Positions 6,905 to 14,223 of a stretch of 57,101 nt of DNA are shown here, one piece after another. The DNA comes from Deltaproteobacteria bacterium (GTDB taxonomy: Bacteria; Desulfobacterota; Syntrophia; Syntrophales; Smithellaceae). The notes under the pieces are model-generated. The model was given only the letters and a program-made list of their open reading frames with translations, ran no database searches and was not told the origin of the DNA. The position numbers and the translations under genes were made by a program. The DNA is taken from contig JANYAY010000073.1 in the NCBI GenBank assembly GCA_025361065.1, positions 1 to 57,101 of the forward strand. The letters are read 5' to 3'. The number at the start of each line of letters is the position of its first letter. Position 1 is the first letter of the stretch.

Positions 6905-8863
6905 TTAGATCTCCCAGGCTGCCTTCGCTCCTTCAGTTGTTGCTTCAATAATCCGGCGGGGAGTGTTGGCATCACCGACGATAAAGTGGCGAATGCCTTG
7001 CCTTATCAGCATGTCTTTGAGTGTGCTTCTGGGCGTCACGCCAATCGCGACGATAACCTGGCCGACCGGTTCGAGCTTTCGATCCTCGCCGTTTTGCGTC
7101 ACAACTACTGATCCTTCCGCAATCCGCTTTACAGTTGTGCCGAACAGCAGTTTGATTCCGGCTGCCCGGAGGCGCTTATGCAGCATGTACCCGTGAGCGG
7201 CAAAGGGCAGCACAGGCGAAGCAGGCAGCATTTCCACGAGGGTAATATCTTTGATGCCTTTTTCACATAGGAAATCGGCCGTTTCCATACCGACAAGCCC
7301 CCCGCCGATGATGACTATGTTATTTTTAGGTTTAACTTCGCCATCCAGAATCTGCCAGGCATCACAAACTACCGCTGAGTTGATGCCCTCAGCCGGACAG
7401 GTCGCTTTACCGGCGCCGATAGCGAGGATGACGACATCGGGTTTGCCCGCTTCGATCATGGATTCGTTTACTTCGATGTTTGTCCTGATTTCCACACCTT
7501 TCTTGAGACAATTTGCCGTCAGGGTCCGTATATATTTGCCGTACACCGCTTTGTGCGGCGCTTTCGCCGCATAACGGACATTTCCACCTGTTTGGTTTTC
7601 CTGCTCGAAGAGAGTTACGCGATGCCCCAGGCGCGCGGCCTCGAAGGCAGCGGTCAGCCCGGCGGGCCCGCCGCCGACAATCCAGACATTACGGTTGATT
7701 GCCGTCGGGGCCGGAGGGTAAAGTAATTCCTGCCCTGTCTGCGGATTAATGGCGCAACGAATCGGCAGCGCCTCTAATGACAGACGTTCAATGCATCCCT
7801 GATTGCAGGCCAGACATTCCATTGTATCCTCGGGATGTCCGGCCACGGCGTTTTGAAGAAAATCGGGGTCGGCCAGATGTTGTCTGGCCACGGCAATAAA
7901 ATCCGCATCACCTCTCGCGATTACTTCATCCATGACATAGGGATCGACATAGCGCCCGACGGAAATGACGGGGACAGCCGTCACTTCTTTGATTTTCCGG
8001 GCCAGATGCGCCTTAAAACCCTGGTTGTATTCAACAGGAGCGCTGGGATTAGGCGTATCAATATTTACTTCCGGGTTGCTGTGGGTGCCGAAGGACACAT
8101 TGATGATGTCCGCACCGGCACTGACCAGATCGGGGATAATGGTTTGCATGTCGGAGATGGTATAGCCGTTTTTAATGCACTCTTCGCCAGAGATCCGGAT
8201 GGACATCGGGAAATCCTGACCCACCTGTCTGCGGACTTCCCGGAGGCAATCGAGCATGAAGCGTGATCGTCCGCGGAAATCGCCGCCGTATTTATCGGTG
8301 CGACAATTGGAATTGGCCGAGAGAAACTGCATGAGCAGATAACCATGGGCACCGTGGAGTTCCACGGCGTCAAAGCCGGCATTTCTGGCGCGCACGGCGG
8401 CGCTGCCGAAAGCGGCGATGGTTTCCTCTATCTCTTCTTGTGTCATCTCGCGCGGCGCACCTAAAAAGCCAAAGACATAACTGGGTATGGCTGAAGGGCC
8501 GACAGCTTTCTTTTTGCGTTGCAAAAGGTAGTTTTCGCGGCCAGTGTGGTGCAACTGCATGGCGATCTTGCTGCCCCGGGCATGAACGACCGCGGCAAGT
8601 TTGGTTAGCCCGGGAATAAACTTGTCATCCCATACGCCCAGGCAGCGGGGCGAAGCCGAGCCCAGAGGATGCACTTCCGTGATTTCGGTGATGATCAGTC
8701 CGGCGCCGCTGGCGGCCCGGCGGTTCATATAAGCCAGGTTTGCTTCGCTGACGGTGCTGTCATTATTGCCCAGGGCTGTTCCCATCGGCGGCATGACCAG
8801 CCGGTTGCTGATTTCCAGATTTCTAATCCGTATTGGTTCGAGCAGGTGTTTTAAAGTTTTCAT
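6905..8863 (-). CDS. NADH:flavin oxidoreductase / 2,4-dienoyl-CoA reductase-like enzyme
   Basis: A 652-residue protein of the usual size for the FadH / trimethylamine-dehydrogenase family. The N-terminal ~350 residues form an old-yellow-enzyme TIM barrel binding FMN (NRLVMPPMGTALG, then ELHGAHGYLLMQFLS with the catalytic H-x-Y region). Next comes a four-cysteine 4Fe-4S motif (CLACNQGCIERL with a further Cys in PIRCAINP). The C-terminal half has two dinucleotide folds (VGGGPAGLTAA for FAD; IGGGLVGMETADFL for NAD(P)H). Members reduce enoyl or dienoyl thioesters and other activated double bonds. Starts at ATG with GGGGAGA upstream. It appears monocistronic, ending facing the MFS stub. The exact substrate cannot be read from sequence. 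Confidence 0.88.
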   Translation of the reverse strand: MKTLKHLLEPIRIRNLEISNRLVMPPMGTALGNNDSTVSEANLAYMNRRAASGAGLIITEITEVHPLGSASPRCLGVWDDKFIPGLTKLAAVVHARGSKIAMQLHHTGRENYLLQRKKKAVGPSAIPSYVFGFLGAPREMTQEEIEETIAAFGSAAVRARNAGFDAVELHGAHGYLLMQFLSANSNCRTDKYGGDFRGRSRFMLDCLREVRRQVGQDFPMSIRISGEECIKNGYTISDMQTIIPDLVSAGADIINVSFGTHSNPEVNIDTPNPSAPVEYNQGFKAHLARKIKEVTAVPVISVGRYVDPYVMDEVIARGDADFIAVARQHLADPDFLQNAVAGHPEDTMECLACNQGCIERLSLEALPIRCAINPQTGQELLYPPAPTAINRNVWIVGGGPAGLTAAFEAARLGHRVTLFEQENQTGGNVRYAAKAPHKAVYGKYIRTLTANCLKKGVEIRTNIEVNESMIEAGKPDVVILAIGAGKATCPAEGINSAVVCDAWQILDGEVKPKNNIVIIGGGLVGMETADFLCEKGIKDITLVEMLPASPVLPFAAHGYMLHKRLRAAGIKLLFGTTVKRIAEGSVVVTQNGEDRKLEPVGQVIVAIGVTPRSTLKDMLIRQGIRHFIVGDANTPRRIIEATTEGAKAAWEI

Positions 8864-8913
8864 GATCTATCTCCCCGAGTTTAAGATGCTGAATATAATT
8901 ACATAACCGGTGG

Positions 8914-10209
8914 TTATTCTTCGAGCGGACCTGCTTTGCTGTTAAGGCCGGCGCTTTTTCCCAAATCGAAGCAATGTGCTAATCCGCAGGCTTCCAGCGC
9001 CTCTTCCGCAAAGTTGCAGCAATTGTGGGTAGGCGGATTATAGTCATAAACTCTTGTCGGGCTCCCGGAAGTTAGTGCATGCTCAGGATTGTAACTTTTA
9101 GCATAGCTACTTAGACAATTCTTATACCATTGGGTTGTTTTCCTGGTGGCTTTTTTGTCAAGGCAAATGGGCATTGTTGCATAATGGGGTTCTTTATTAT
9201 CCAATTTATTTCGTTCATTTTTATCGGTAAATTCCACAATATCAAATTTATCTACCGTCACACCCAGTAAATTTATTACCGCTCCGGCTTTAGAATAATC
9301 TTTAATGCCCGCCTTATTTAAATCAGTCAAAGATTGTAACTCCACCTGATAAAATGAATTGGGATTTGCTTCGCTGCGTATAGCGCAGTGGGAGAAGATT
9401 CCGTTCCACATTACATAAAGTTCCAGCGTCGGTTCTTTAAGTACTTTTGAAGAATATGATGCGGCGCCCCGTTTTTCTTGAAAAGATTTAATCTTGGCAT
9501 CAATTGTTTCTTGATTTACTATGGAAAATCCTGCTTTAGGAAGATCTGAATCTTCGAAAAAAGAATAGGACTTATTCTTCGATACATCAGTTTCAATGCT
9601 GGTTTCGCCTCTACGGTTCCTTTGTCTTCCCTGAACCGTTTTGTTGCTGGCGATGGGTTTTTGGTAATAATAGCCAATTGCCTTAATGCGCGAACTGTCA
9701 ATGCCAAAATTCTCTACAATATATGCTTTGATATTGGCGGCTCGTCGATAGGATAGTTTAACATTGACCGCCTTTTGACCGACATTGTCTGTATGTCCTG
9801 CGATGACCACCGACATTGAGGGATATTTGCTCAGGAAGACGGCAATTCTCTTAATGTCATTGTGATATTGTGGTTTGATGTTTGCCTTGCCGGTGTCAAA
9901 TTGTACCTCCAGCGCAAGGGAAACATTTTCCGGCAAGGGTTCCACTGGAGAAACTGTTGTCGGCTCTATTGCCGTGCCGGTTTCTTTTGCCGGCTTCATT
10001 TCTTTTTCCACTTCAACAGATGGAGATAGAGAAGTCGCGGCCGGTTTTTCAGCTCTGGGGTCATTGGCCTCCCGGGCAGGTAAAGCTGAATTCAATTCCG
10101 GATTGACGTCTGCAGTGCTAACCGGGGTTATTGATTTTTGAGAAGCACAACTGACAAGCAATAAACCCACTAGCAAAAATGAAAACTTTCTTTTGATATT
10201 TTCGAACAT
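8914..10209 (-). CDS. OmpA-family lipoprotein with C-terminal papain-like domain
   Basis: 431 residues. The N-terminus is a lipoprotein signal (FLLVGLLLVSC-A lipobox, Cys at about 21), then a Pro/Glu-rich linker to about 95. A classical OmpA-C peptidoglycan-binding domain follows (VQFDTGKANIKPQY ... VIAGHTDNVGQ ... LSYRRAANIKAYIV ... AIGYYYQKPIASN). The last ~200 residues are a second domain with a conserved-looking His (IFSHCAIRS) and a later Cys-rich motif (THNCCNFAEEALEACG), the order His then Cys seen in permuted NlpC/LRAT-like papain folds. It would anchor in the outer membrane, grip peptidoglycan and perhaps cleave amide or ester bonds. GGGAGA ribosome site. An R1 repeat copy sits immediately upstream. 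Confidence 0.75.
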   Translation of the reverse strand: MFENIKRKFSFLLVGLLLVSCASQKSITPVSTADVNPELNSALPAREANDPRAEKPAATSLSPSVEVEKEMKPAKETGTAIEPTTVSPVEPLPENVSLALEVQFDTGKANIKPQYHNDIKRIAVFLSKYPSMSVVIAGHTDNVGQKAVNVKLSYRRAANIKAYIVENFGIDSSRIKAIGYYYQKPIASNKTVQGRQRNRRGETSIETDVSKNKSYSFFEDSDLPKAGFSIVNQETIDAKIKSFQEKRGAASYSSKVLKEPTLELYVMWNGIFSHCAIRSEANPNSFYQVELQSLTDLNKAGIKDYSKAGAVINLLGVTVDKFDIVEFTDKNERNKLDNKEPHYATMPICLDKKATRKTTQWYKNCLSSYAKSYNPEHALTSGSPTRVYDYNPPTHNCCNFAEEALEACGLAHCFDLGKSAGLNSKAGPLEE

Positions 10210-10224
10210 TATTTATCTCCCGCC

Positions 10225-10345
10225 TAATGTTTTAATCCCGCTCACGTGGGACGAGTGTTAATTCTCGTGAGCTCGCTCGCGATATAATGACGTTCATTTC
10301 ATGCCTCGACAGCGAGCTCGCGAGGTGGTTGATTACAAGTTTGTA
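10225..10345. repeat. interspersed repeat family R1, copy 2 (longest)
   Basis: The core TTAATCCCGC ... GGGACGAG ... TTAATTCT (10232-10265) is followed by GAGCTCGCT and, 30 bases later, the inverted AGCGAGCTC, then GAGGTGGTTGAT. The tail matches copy 1. The inverted GAGCTCGCT arms give a larger hairpin. It lies directly upstream of the OmpA-lipoprotein start, so it may form part of that gene's leader. Confidence 0.65.
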
Positions 10346-10533
10346 TAAAATGATATTATATGTTTTCTTTCCGCTTTTCAAGGAATACCCGGCGCATTCA
10401 TCCGGATCACGATCAAGGCCTTAATCGCGCCGATTCCTGAATGACGGCAAGGTGCCCGGCACTGTGCGCTCATCTTCTTTTGGGGATGCCGTCAGGGAAC
10501 CATTTTTTTACTGTAGCCAGTTGATGCATACTT
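10346..10533. other. intergenic stretch
   Basis: No gene, clear promoter or strong hairpin was seen. It holds a mixed GC-rich segment (10390-10490) that does not read as protein in any frame for any length. Confidence 0.4.
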
Positions 10534-10701
10534 ATGGTTAATAAACAAGAAATGATTAGTTTAGAACCTAGCTTTTACAAGTTCCCGACATGCCTGAGAA
10601 ATTGCCCGATCAATATCTCCCGCCCCTACAGGGATGTTGGGGATTTTTGCGGAGGATGTAAAAACAGGAAGGCGCTTTATTTTTTTCGGATTTCGGGCTA
10701 A
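10534..10701 (+). CDS. possible 55-residue four-cysteine peptide
   Basis: An open frame from ATG to TAA encodes MVNKQEMISLEPSFYKFP, then TCLRNCP and FCGGCKNRK: paired CxxxC and CxxC motifs that could bind zinc or an Fe-S cluster. No ribosome site is visible. The first 19 bases (ATGGTTAATAAACAAGAAA) recur with one change at 22034, where the frame is broken, so this may be a relic of a repeated gene start. Unrecognised. Confidence 0.22.
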   Translation: MVNKQEMISLEPSFYKFPTCLRNCPINISRPYRDVGDFCGGCKNRKALYFFRISG

Positions 10702-10710
10702 TATAAATTC

Positions 10711-11427
10711 ATGAATTTGGAATTAAAACAAAAGCAGTTTAACTCTGCCATGGAGCTGTATGAAGGCCGCAATTGCCATAAATTATTCGGCATTTTCGTT
10801 GCGATGACAAATATTTCCCTGCAAATATATACATTGTCACGTGTGCTCACCATTTCCATAGGAATCCGGTGGCAAATCATATCCTTTATCGCAGCTTACC
10901 TGATCACGGACTTCGTAAACGGCCTGGTGCATTTATATATGGACGACAATGACAATTATGAGTCCTGGACCGGTCCGTTAATTGCAAATTTTCACCTCCA
11001 CCATAGAACTCCCAGATACCAGGACAATAAAATATTTGTGGTTTATTTTAATGAAACGGGATCAAAAGTATGGCTGATTTTCTATCTTGCTGCTGTCGCT
11101 ATTTTATTGCAACAACACAATATTAATACCGTCCTTTTATATACGCTGACCTATATAGGCATCCTATCCTCGGTCGCGGAACTTTCCCATTATCTGACTC
11201 ACAATTCCAATTCGCCGGTTGTCAACTTTCTTGCCCGCAGCAAATTACTTTTGCCGAAACGGCAGCATGCCCAACATCACCTTATGGATAATATCAGTTA
11301 TACCTTCTTAAACGGTGTGACCGATCCGCTGGTGGATTTTATTGCCCGGCGTTTTTTTACCGGATATAAGAATAAAACCGATCTGCATTATGCCAGGTAT
11401 TCCGGGGTGAACTCGCCGCGCCGCTGA
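10711..11427 (+). CDS. CarF/TMEM189-like lipid desaturase
   Basis: 238 residues with four or so membrane segments and the histidine layout of the CarF / plasmanylethanolamine desaturase (PEDS1) family: D-x(5)-GLVHLYMDD, then NFHLHHRTP, and KRQHAQHHL later. These histidines bind a di-iron centre that uses O2 to introduce a vinyl-ether double bond in ether phospholipids; CarF is the myxobacterial member. Length matches the family. The ORF begins with ATG 26 bases after TTTTTTCGGAT and no strong ribosome site is seen. An O2-dependent enzyme is unexpected beside obligate-anaerobe genes. An alkyl-lipid hydroxylase of the same superfamily is an alternative. Confidence 0.72.
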   Translation: MNLELKQKQFNSAMELYEGRNCHKLFGIFVAMTNISLQIYTLSRVLTISIGIRWQIISFIAAYLITDFVNGLVHLYMDDNDNYESWTGPLIANFHLHHRTPRYQDNKIFVVYFNETGSKVWLIFYLAAVAILLQQHNINTVLLYTLTYIGILSSVAELSHYLTHNSNSPVVNFLARSKLLLPKRQHAQHHLMDNISYTFLNGVTDPLVDFIARRFFTGYKNKTDLHYARYSGVNSPRR

Positions 11428-11636
11428 TCCCGGGAAGAGGCAGCCGGTTGAACTGTCAAAGACAAGGACGCGTTTATCGCTGCGGCCAAGACACGCCAGT
11501 GGGACCGCGAGAAAACCTTCAGAACATTGGCATAACCGCCGGTTTTGTTAAATCAGCAAATTATATTATTGACGTCAATTGCCTCTTAATGTTAAAAAAA
11601 TCGTAATATCAAAAAATATCGGAAGGTGATTTCTAT

Positions 11637-11978
11637 ATGACGATAAAAAATTATGCAATATTGGCAGTGTCGTTTGCAGTATTAATATCTCTTTTTGCCG
11701 GAAAAGCTTTTAGCAGTGATTACACCGAGGGGAAAATCATCTTTAAGAGTAAATGCCAAGTCTGCCATTTCATCGAGGGGGATGGAAATTTAGTTTCTGC
11801 CTACCAAAGACAATACAGGCCCAAGGATTTCTCTAAATCTATTTCCTGGGAAGGATTGAGCGAAGAGAAAATTAAATTTGTTCTGATGAGGGGCCAGGGT
11901 GTTATGCGGCCGATTCCTTTGAACGCCGAAGAATCCAAGGCGTTAACCGGTTATATGATGAATGAGCTGAAAAAATAA
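11637..11978 (+). CDS. small periplasmic monohaem cytochrome c
   Basis: 113 residues. A signal peptide (basic MTIKNY then a hydrophobic stretch ending AGKAFS-S) is followed by a c-type domain with the haem-binding CQVCH near residue 39 and a distal Met in GQGVMRPIPLN as sixth ligand. This is the size of class I cytochromes that carry electrons in the periplasm. GGAAGGTGA lies upstream of the ATG. It stands alone, between the desaturase and a small ferredoxin; the electron partner is unknown. Confidence 0.83.
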   Translation: MTIKNYAILAVSFAVLISLFAGKAFSSDYTEGKIIFKSKCQVCHFIEGDGNLVSAYQRQYRPKDFSKSISWEGLSEEKIKFVLMRGQGVMRPIPLNAEESKALTGYMMNELKK

Positions 11979-12089
11979 AATACCGATTGCCATCGCCTGT
12001 CGGGAAAAGACATTTGGGGAAAATGATACTCGAATTTACATTACTATACCAATATTAATTGAACAAAACGTTTGAGCGTGAGATGAATT

Positions 12090-12353
12090 TTGGAATGCGA
12101 AGAAATCGGTAAAAAAGATGGTAATAGGGATAATGTTAAAAGAACCTATACAAATGGTGAGGTCACCATTGTGTGGGAAGCACGAAAGTGTACACGCTCA
12201 GGAATTTGCGTAAAGGATAACCGCGATGTTTTTAAACCCAAAGAAAGACCATGGGTAAAACCTCTTAATTCAACAACGGACAAAATAATTGAAACTGTCA
12301 AAAAATGCCCATCCGGTGCATTGACTTATTTCTTGGTGAATAAAGGGACATAA
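12090..12353 (+). CDS. single-cluster [4Fe-4S] protein, YjdI family
   Basis: 87 residues. From residue 18 it matches the divergent one-cluster ferredoxin domain of YjdI: RTYTNGEVTIVWEARKCTRSGICV, then KPKERPWVKP and a terminal VKKCPSGALTYF. The cysteines (C-x5-C ... C-P) are the cluster ligands seen in the family. The TTG start at 12090 is the only in-frame option near the conserved region, since the ATG at 12083 is out of frame. Members are often found with N-acetyltransferases or redox proteins; here neighbours are a cytochrome and a broken recombinase. Confidence 0.75.
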   Translation: MECEEIGKKDGNRDNVKRTYTNGEVTIVWEARKCTRSGICVKDNRDVFKPKERPWVKPLNSTTDKIIETVKKCPSGALTYFLVNKGT

Positions 12354-12367
12354 CATCTAATTGGTGA

Positions 12368-12661
12368 AGACCGGCGGCTTATGTTGGCTCAGTCCGGGGC
12401 CTGTCCAAGTATTATAAGCGTAGCCCCGAAGAAATCACTCAGGAAGAAGTCTGTGGGTATTTCCTCTGGCTCGTGAAGGAAAGAGGCATAGTCCGCAGTA
12501 CTTTAACGATCCCCTTAATTGACATCAAGTTTTTCTTTGAGATAACTCTCAAACGGGAGTGGTTTATTTTAAATATCGTACTGCCCTAAAAAACGAAAAA
12601 GCTTCCGGTTATTCTTAGTACCAAAGAAACAAAACATCTCCTGAAAAAAAATGTTAAGTGA
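12368..12661 (+). pseudogene. remnant of a tyrosine recombinase (N-terminal part)
   Basis: The frame reads RPAAYVGSVRGLSKYYKRSP, EEITQEEVCGYFLWLVKERG and, after an in-frame TAA at 12587, KTKKLPVILSTKETKHLL. This is the SAM-like core-binding domain and linker of phage-integrase-type recombinases associated with transposons (the KLPV-x-LS motif precedes the catalytic domain). The catalytic Arg...His-x-x-Arg...Tyr half is missing and the 5' end is truncated. It cannot be active. It is the only recombinase trace in the window and does not look specifically like an integron integrase. Confidence 0.72.
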
Positions 12662-12755
12662 TTCTGCTATCTAATATCAGGGATTAGAGTATTGCATTTT
12701 TGATCTACGTACGCAAATAATATGCAAAATCTGCTACAAGTAACAACAGGATGTC

Positions 12756-13859
12756 ATGGATGAAATACTGCGCATACTTATTCTGGAAGACAGGCCAAGC
12801 GATGCCGATCTTGCAGAATTTGAACTGACGGAAGCAGGAATTGAATTCACGTCGGAACGAGTAGTGACCCGGAATGACTTTTTGAGGGCGTTGGAGGAAT
12901 TCTATCCCGATCTGATTCTCTCCGATTATGATCTTCCGCAATATAACGGGGCTCTGGCACTTGCTGAAGCTAGAAAGAGATGTCCCGACACGCCCTTTAT
13001 TCTGGTAACCGGCGCCGTAGGAGAAGACAGGGCCATCGAAATTCTTACGCAGGGTGCCCAGGATTACGTCCTGAAGAATCATCTTCGGCAGCGACTTGTA
13101 CCGGCCGTCAGGAGAGCCCTGGCGGAGGCGCAGGAACACAAAGCACGCAAGGCGGCGGAACGTGAACTCAGAAATACTTACAGAACTATGGAGGAAAGGG
13201 TCAGACGGCGGACAGCGGAATTGCGGGCGGAAGTAGATGAACGAAAACGAGCGGAAGAAAAATTCAGAGACAATGAGGCGCGTTTCCAAAAACTCTATCA
13301 AAGCAACCCGCATCCCATCTTCATATGGCAAAAACAAGAAGAAGATTTTGTGCTGATCGATCTCAATCTTGCGGCAAGGCTGGTCATAAAGAAAGATGCC
13401 CTTAATCTTATCGGGAAGCGATCCGGTGAGATATATTCAGAAAGAAATAGCATCCTGCAGAATCTCCATCAGAGCTTTGACAGCAAGGGCGTGGTCCAAC
13501 GGGATGTATGGTCCCGCCATTTCCTGCCGGGAAAACTGCTGAAAACAACCTACGTTTATGTCCCGCCAGACCTGGTTATGATCCACGCAGAAAATATCAC
13601 GGAGCGCGAGCAAGTAAAAGAGGCGATTCAGAAAAATGTCCTCCATCTCAGGCAGGTGATCAATGCAATATTCCCGCTTGTTGCTGTGTTGACCCCGGAT
13701 GGTACATTGATGGAAGTGAACAAAGCAGCCCTGGAGACAGGCGGGCTGATGTTCGAGGATTGTCAGGGTAAAAAGTTCTGGCAATGTTATTGCTGGAGCT
13801 ATTCACCCGAGCAGCAGGAGCGGTTGCAAAAAAAATTGCGCAAGGGCCGCTCTTGGTGA
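12756..13859 (+). CDS. response regulator with PAS domains, frameshifted near the 3' end
   Basis: 367 residues in the open frame. Residues 1-120 are a receiver domain (ILEDRPSDADLAE, phospho-acceptor Asp in LILSDYDLP, Lys in YVLKNH). A coiled-coil linker (about 125-175: RTMEERVRRRTAELRAEVDERKRAEE) leads to two PAS-like domains (from about 178 and 298). The frame then ends KLRKGRSW at 13859, but the same PAS domain continues in the +1 frame to 14019. There is no kinase domain in either frame, so it would signal through its PAS modules or partner kinases. The upstream sequence carries the recombinase remnant rather than a partner kinase. Confidence 0.72.
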   Translation: MDEILRILILEDRPSDADLAEFELTEAGIEFTSERVVTRNDFLRALEEFYPDLILSDYDLPQYNGALALAEARKRCPDTPFILVTGAVGEDRAIEILTQGAQDYVLKNHLRQRLVPAVRRALAEAQEHKARKAAERELRNTYRTMEERVRRRTAELRAEVDERKRAEEKFRDNEARFQKLYQSNPHPIFIWQKQEEDFVLIDLNLAARLVIKKDALNLIGKRSGEIYSERNSILQNLHQSFDSKGVVQRDVWSRHFLPGKLLKTTYVYVPPDLVMIHAENITEREQVKEAIQKNVLHLRQVINAIFPLVAVLTPDGTLMEVNKAALETGGLMFEDCQGKKFWQCYCWSYSPEQQERLQKKLRKGRSW

Positions 13860-14019
13860 AAAATTGCGTTATGATGTCCTTGTGAGAATGGCGGGTGGCC
13901 ACATGACGACCATCGATTTTTCCCTCGCGCCTATGTTCGATGATGATGGACAAATCACTTTTCTCGTCGCGTCAGCTGTTGACATTACCAGCCGCAAAAG
14001 GGCCGAGGCAGGCATTTGA
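13828..14019 (+). other. A8 frameshift and out-of-frame end of the PAS protein
   Basis: A run of eight A lies at 13828-13835. Dropping one A continues the protein as NCARAALGEKLRYDVLVRM, then GGHMTTIDFSLAPMFDDDG, QITFLVASAVDITSRKRAEA and a stop at 14017-14019. This is a perfect PAS/PAC ending. The gene either carries an indel at the homopolymer or was misread there. It is the second A8-associated break in the window. Confidence 0.7.
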
Positions 14020-14223
14020 AAATCCCCAAGTTTTTTTTGCGGCCCCTCATGCATGACGTGATTTCAGACATTCGTTTCCTCAGTTGCCGGCTCATTAGCA
14101 AAAATCAACGAGGGATAAGTCAATTTGCTTGACATGAGCGCCTGTTTTAATGCAAAACCCACCCGGATAGAATATTTAACAGTCAATCTATGGTGAAATG
14201 TGGAAAAGGAGTAAAAGAGCACC

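Noticed and set aside
12368-12661. Integron integrase for the cassette clusters
   Set aside because: The remnant lacks the catalytic half and the IntI-specific patch cannot be judged; it lies far from both clusters and resembles transposon-type recombinases.
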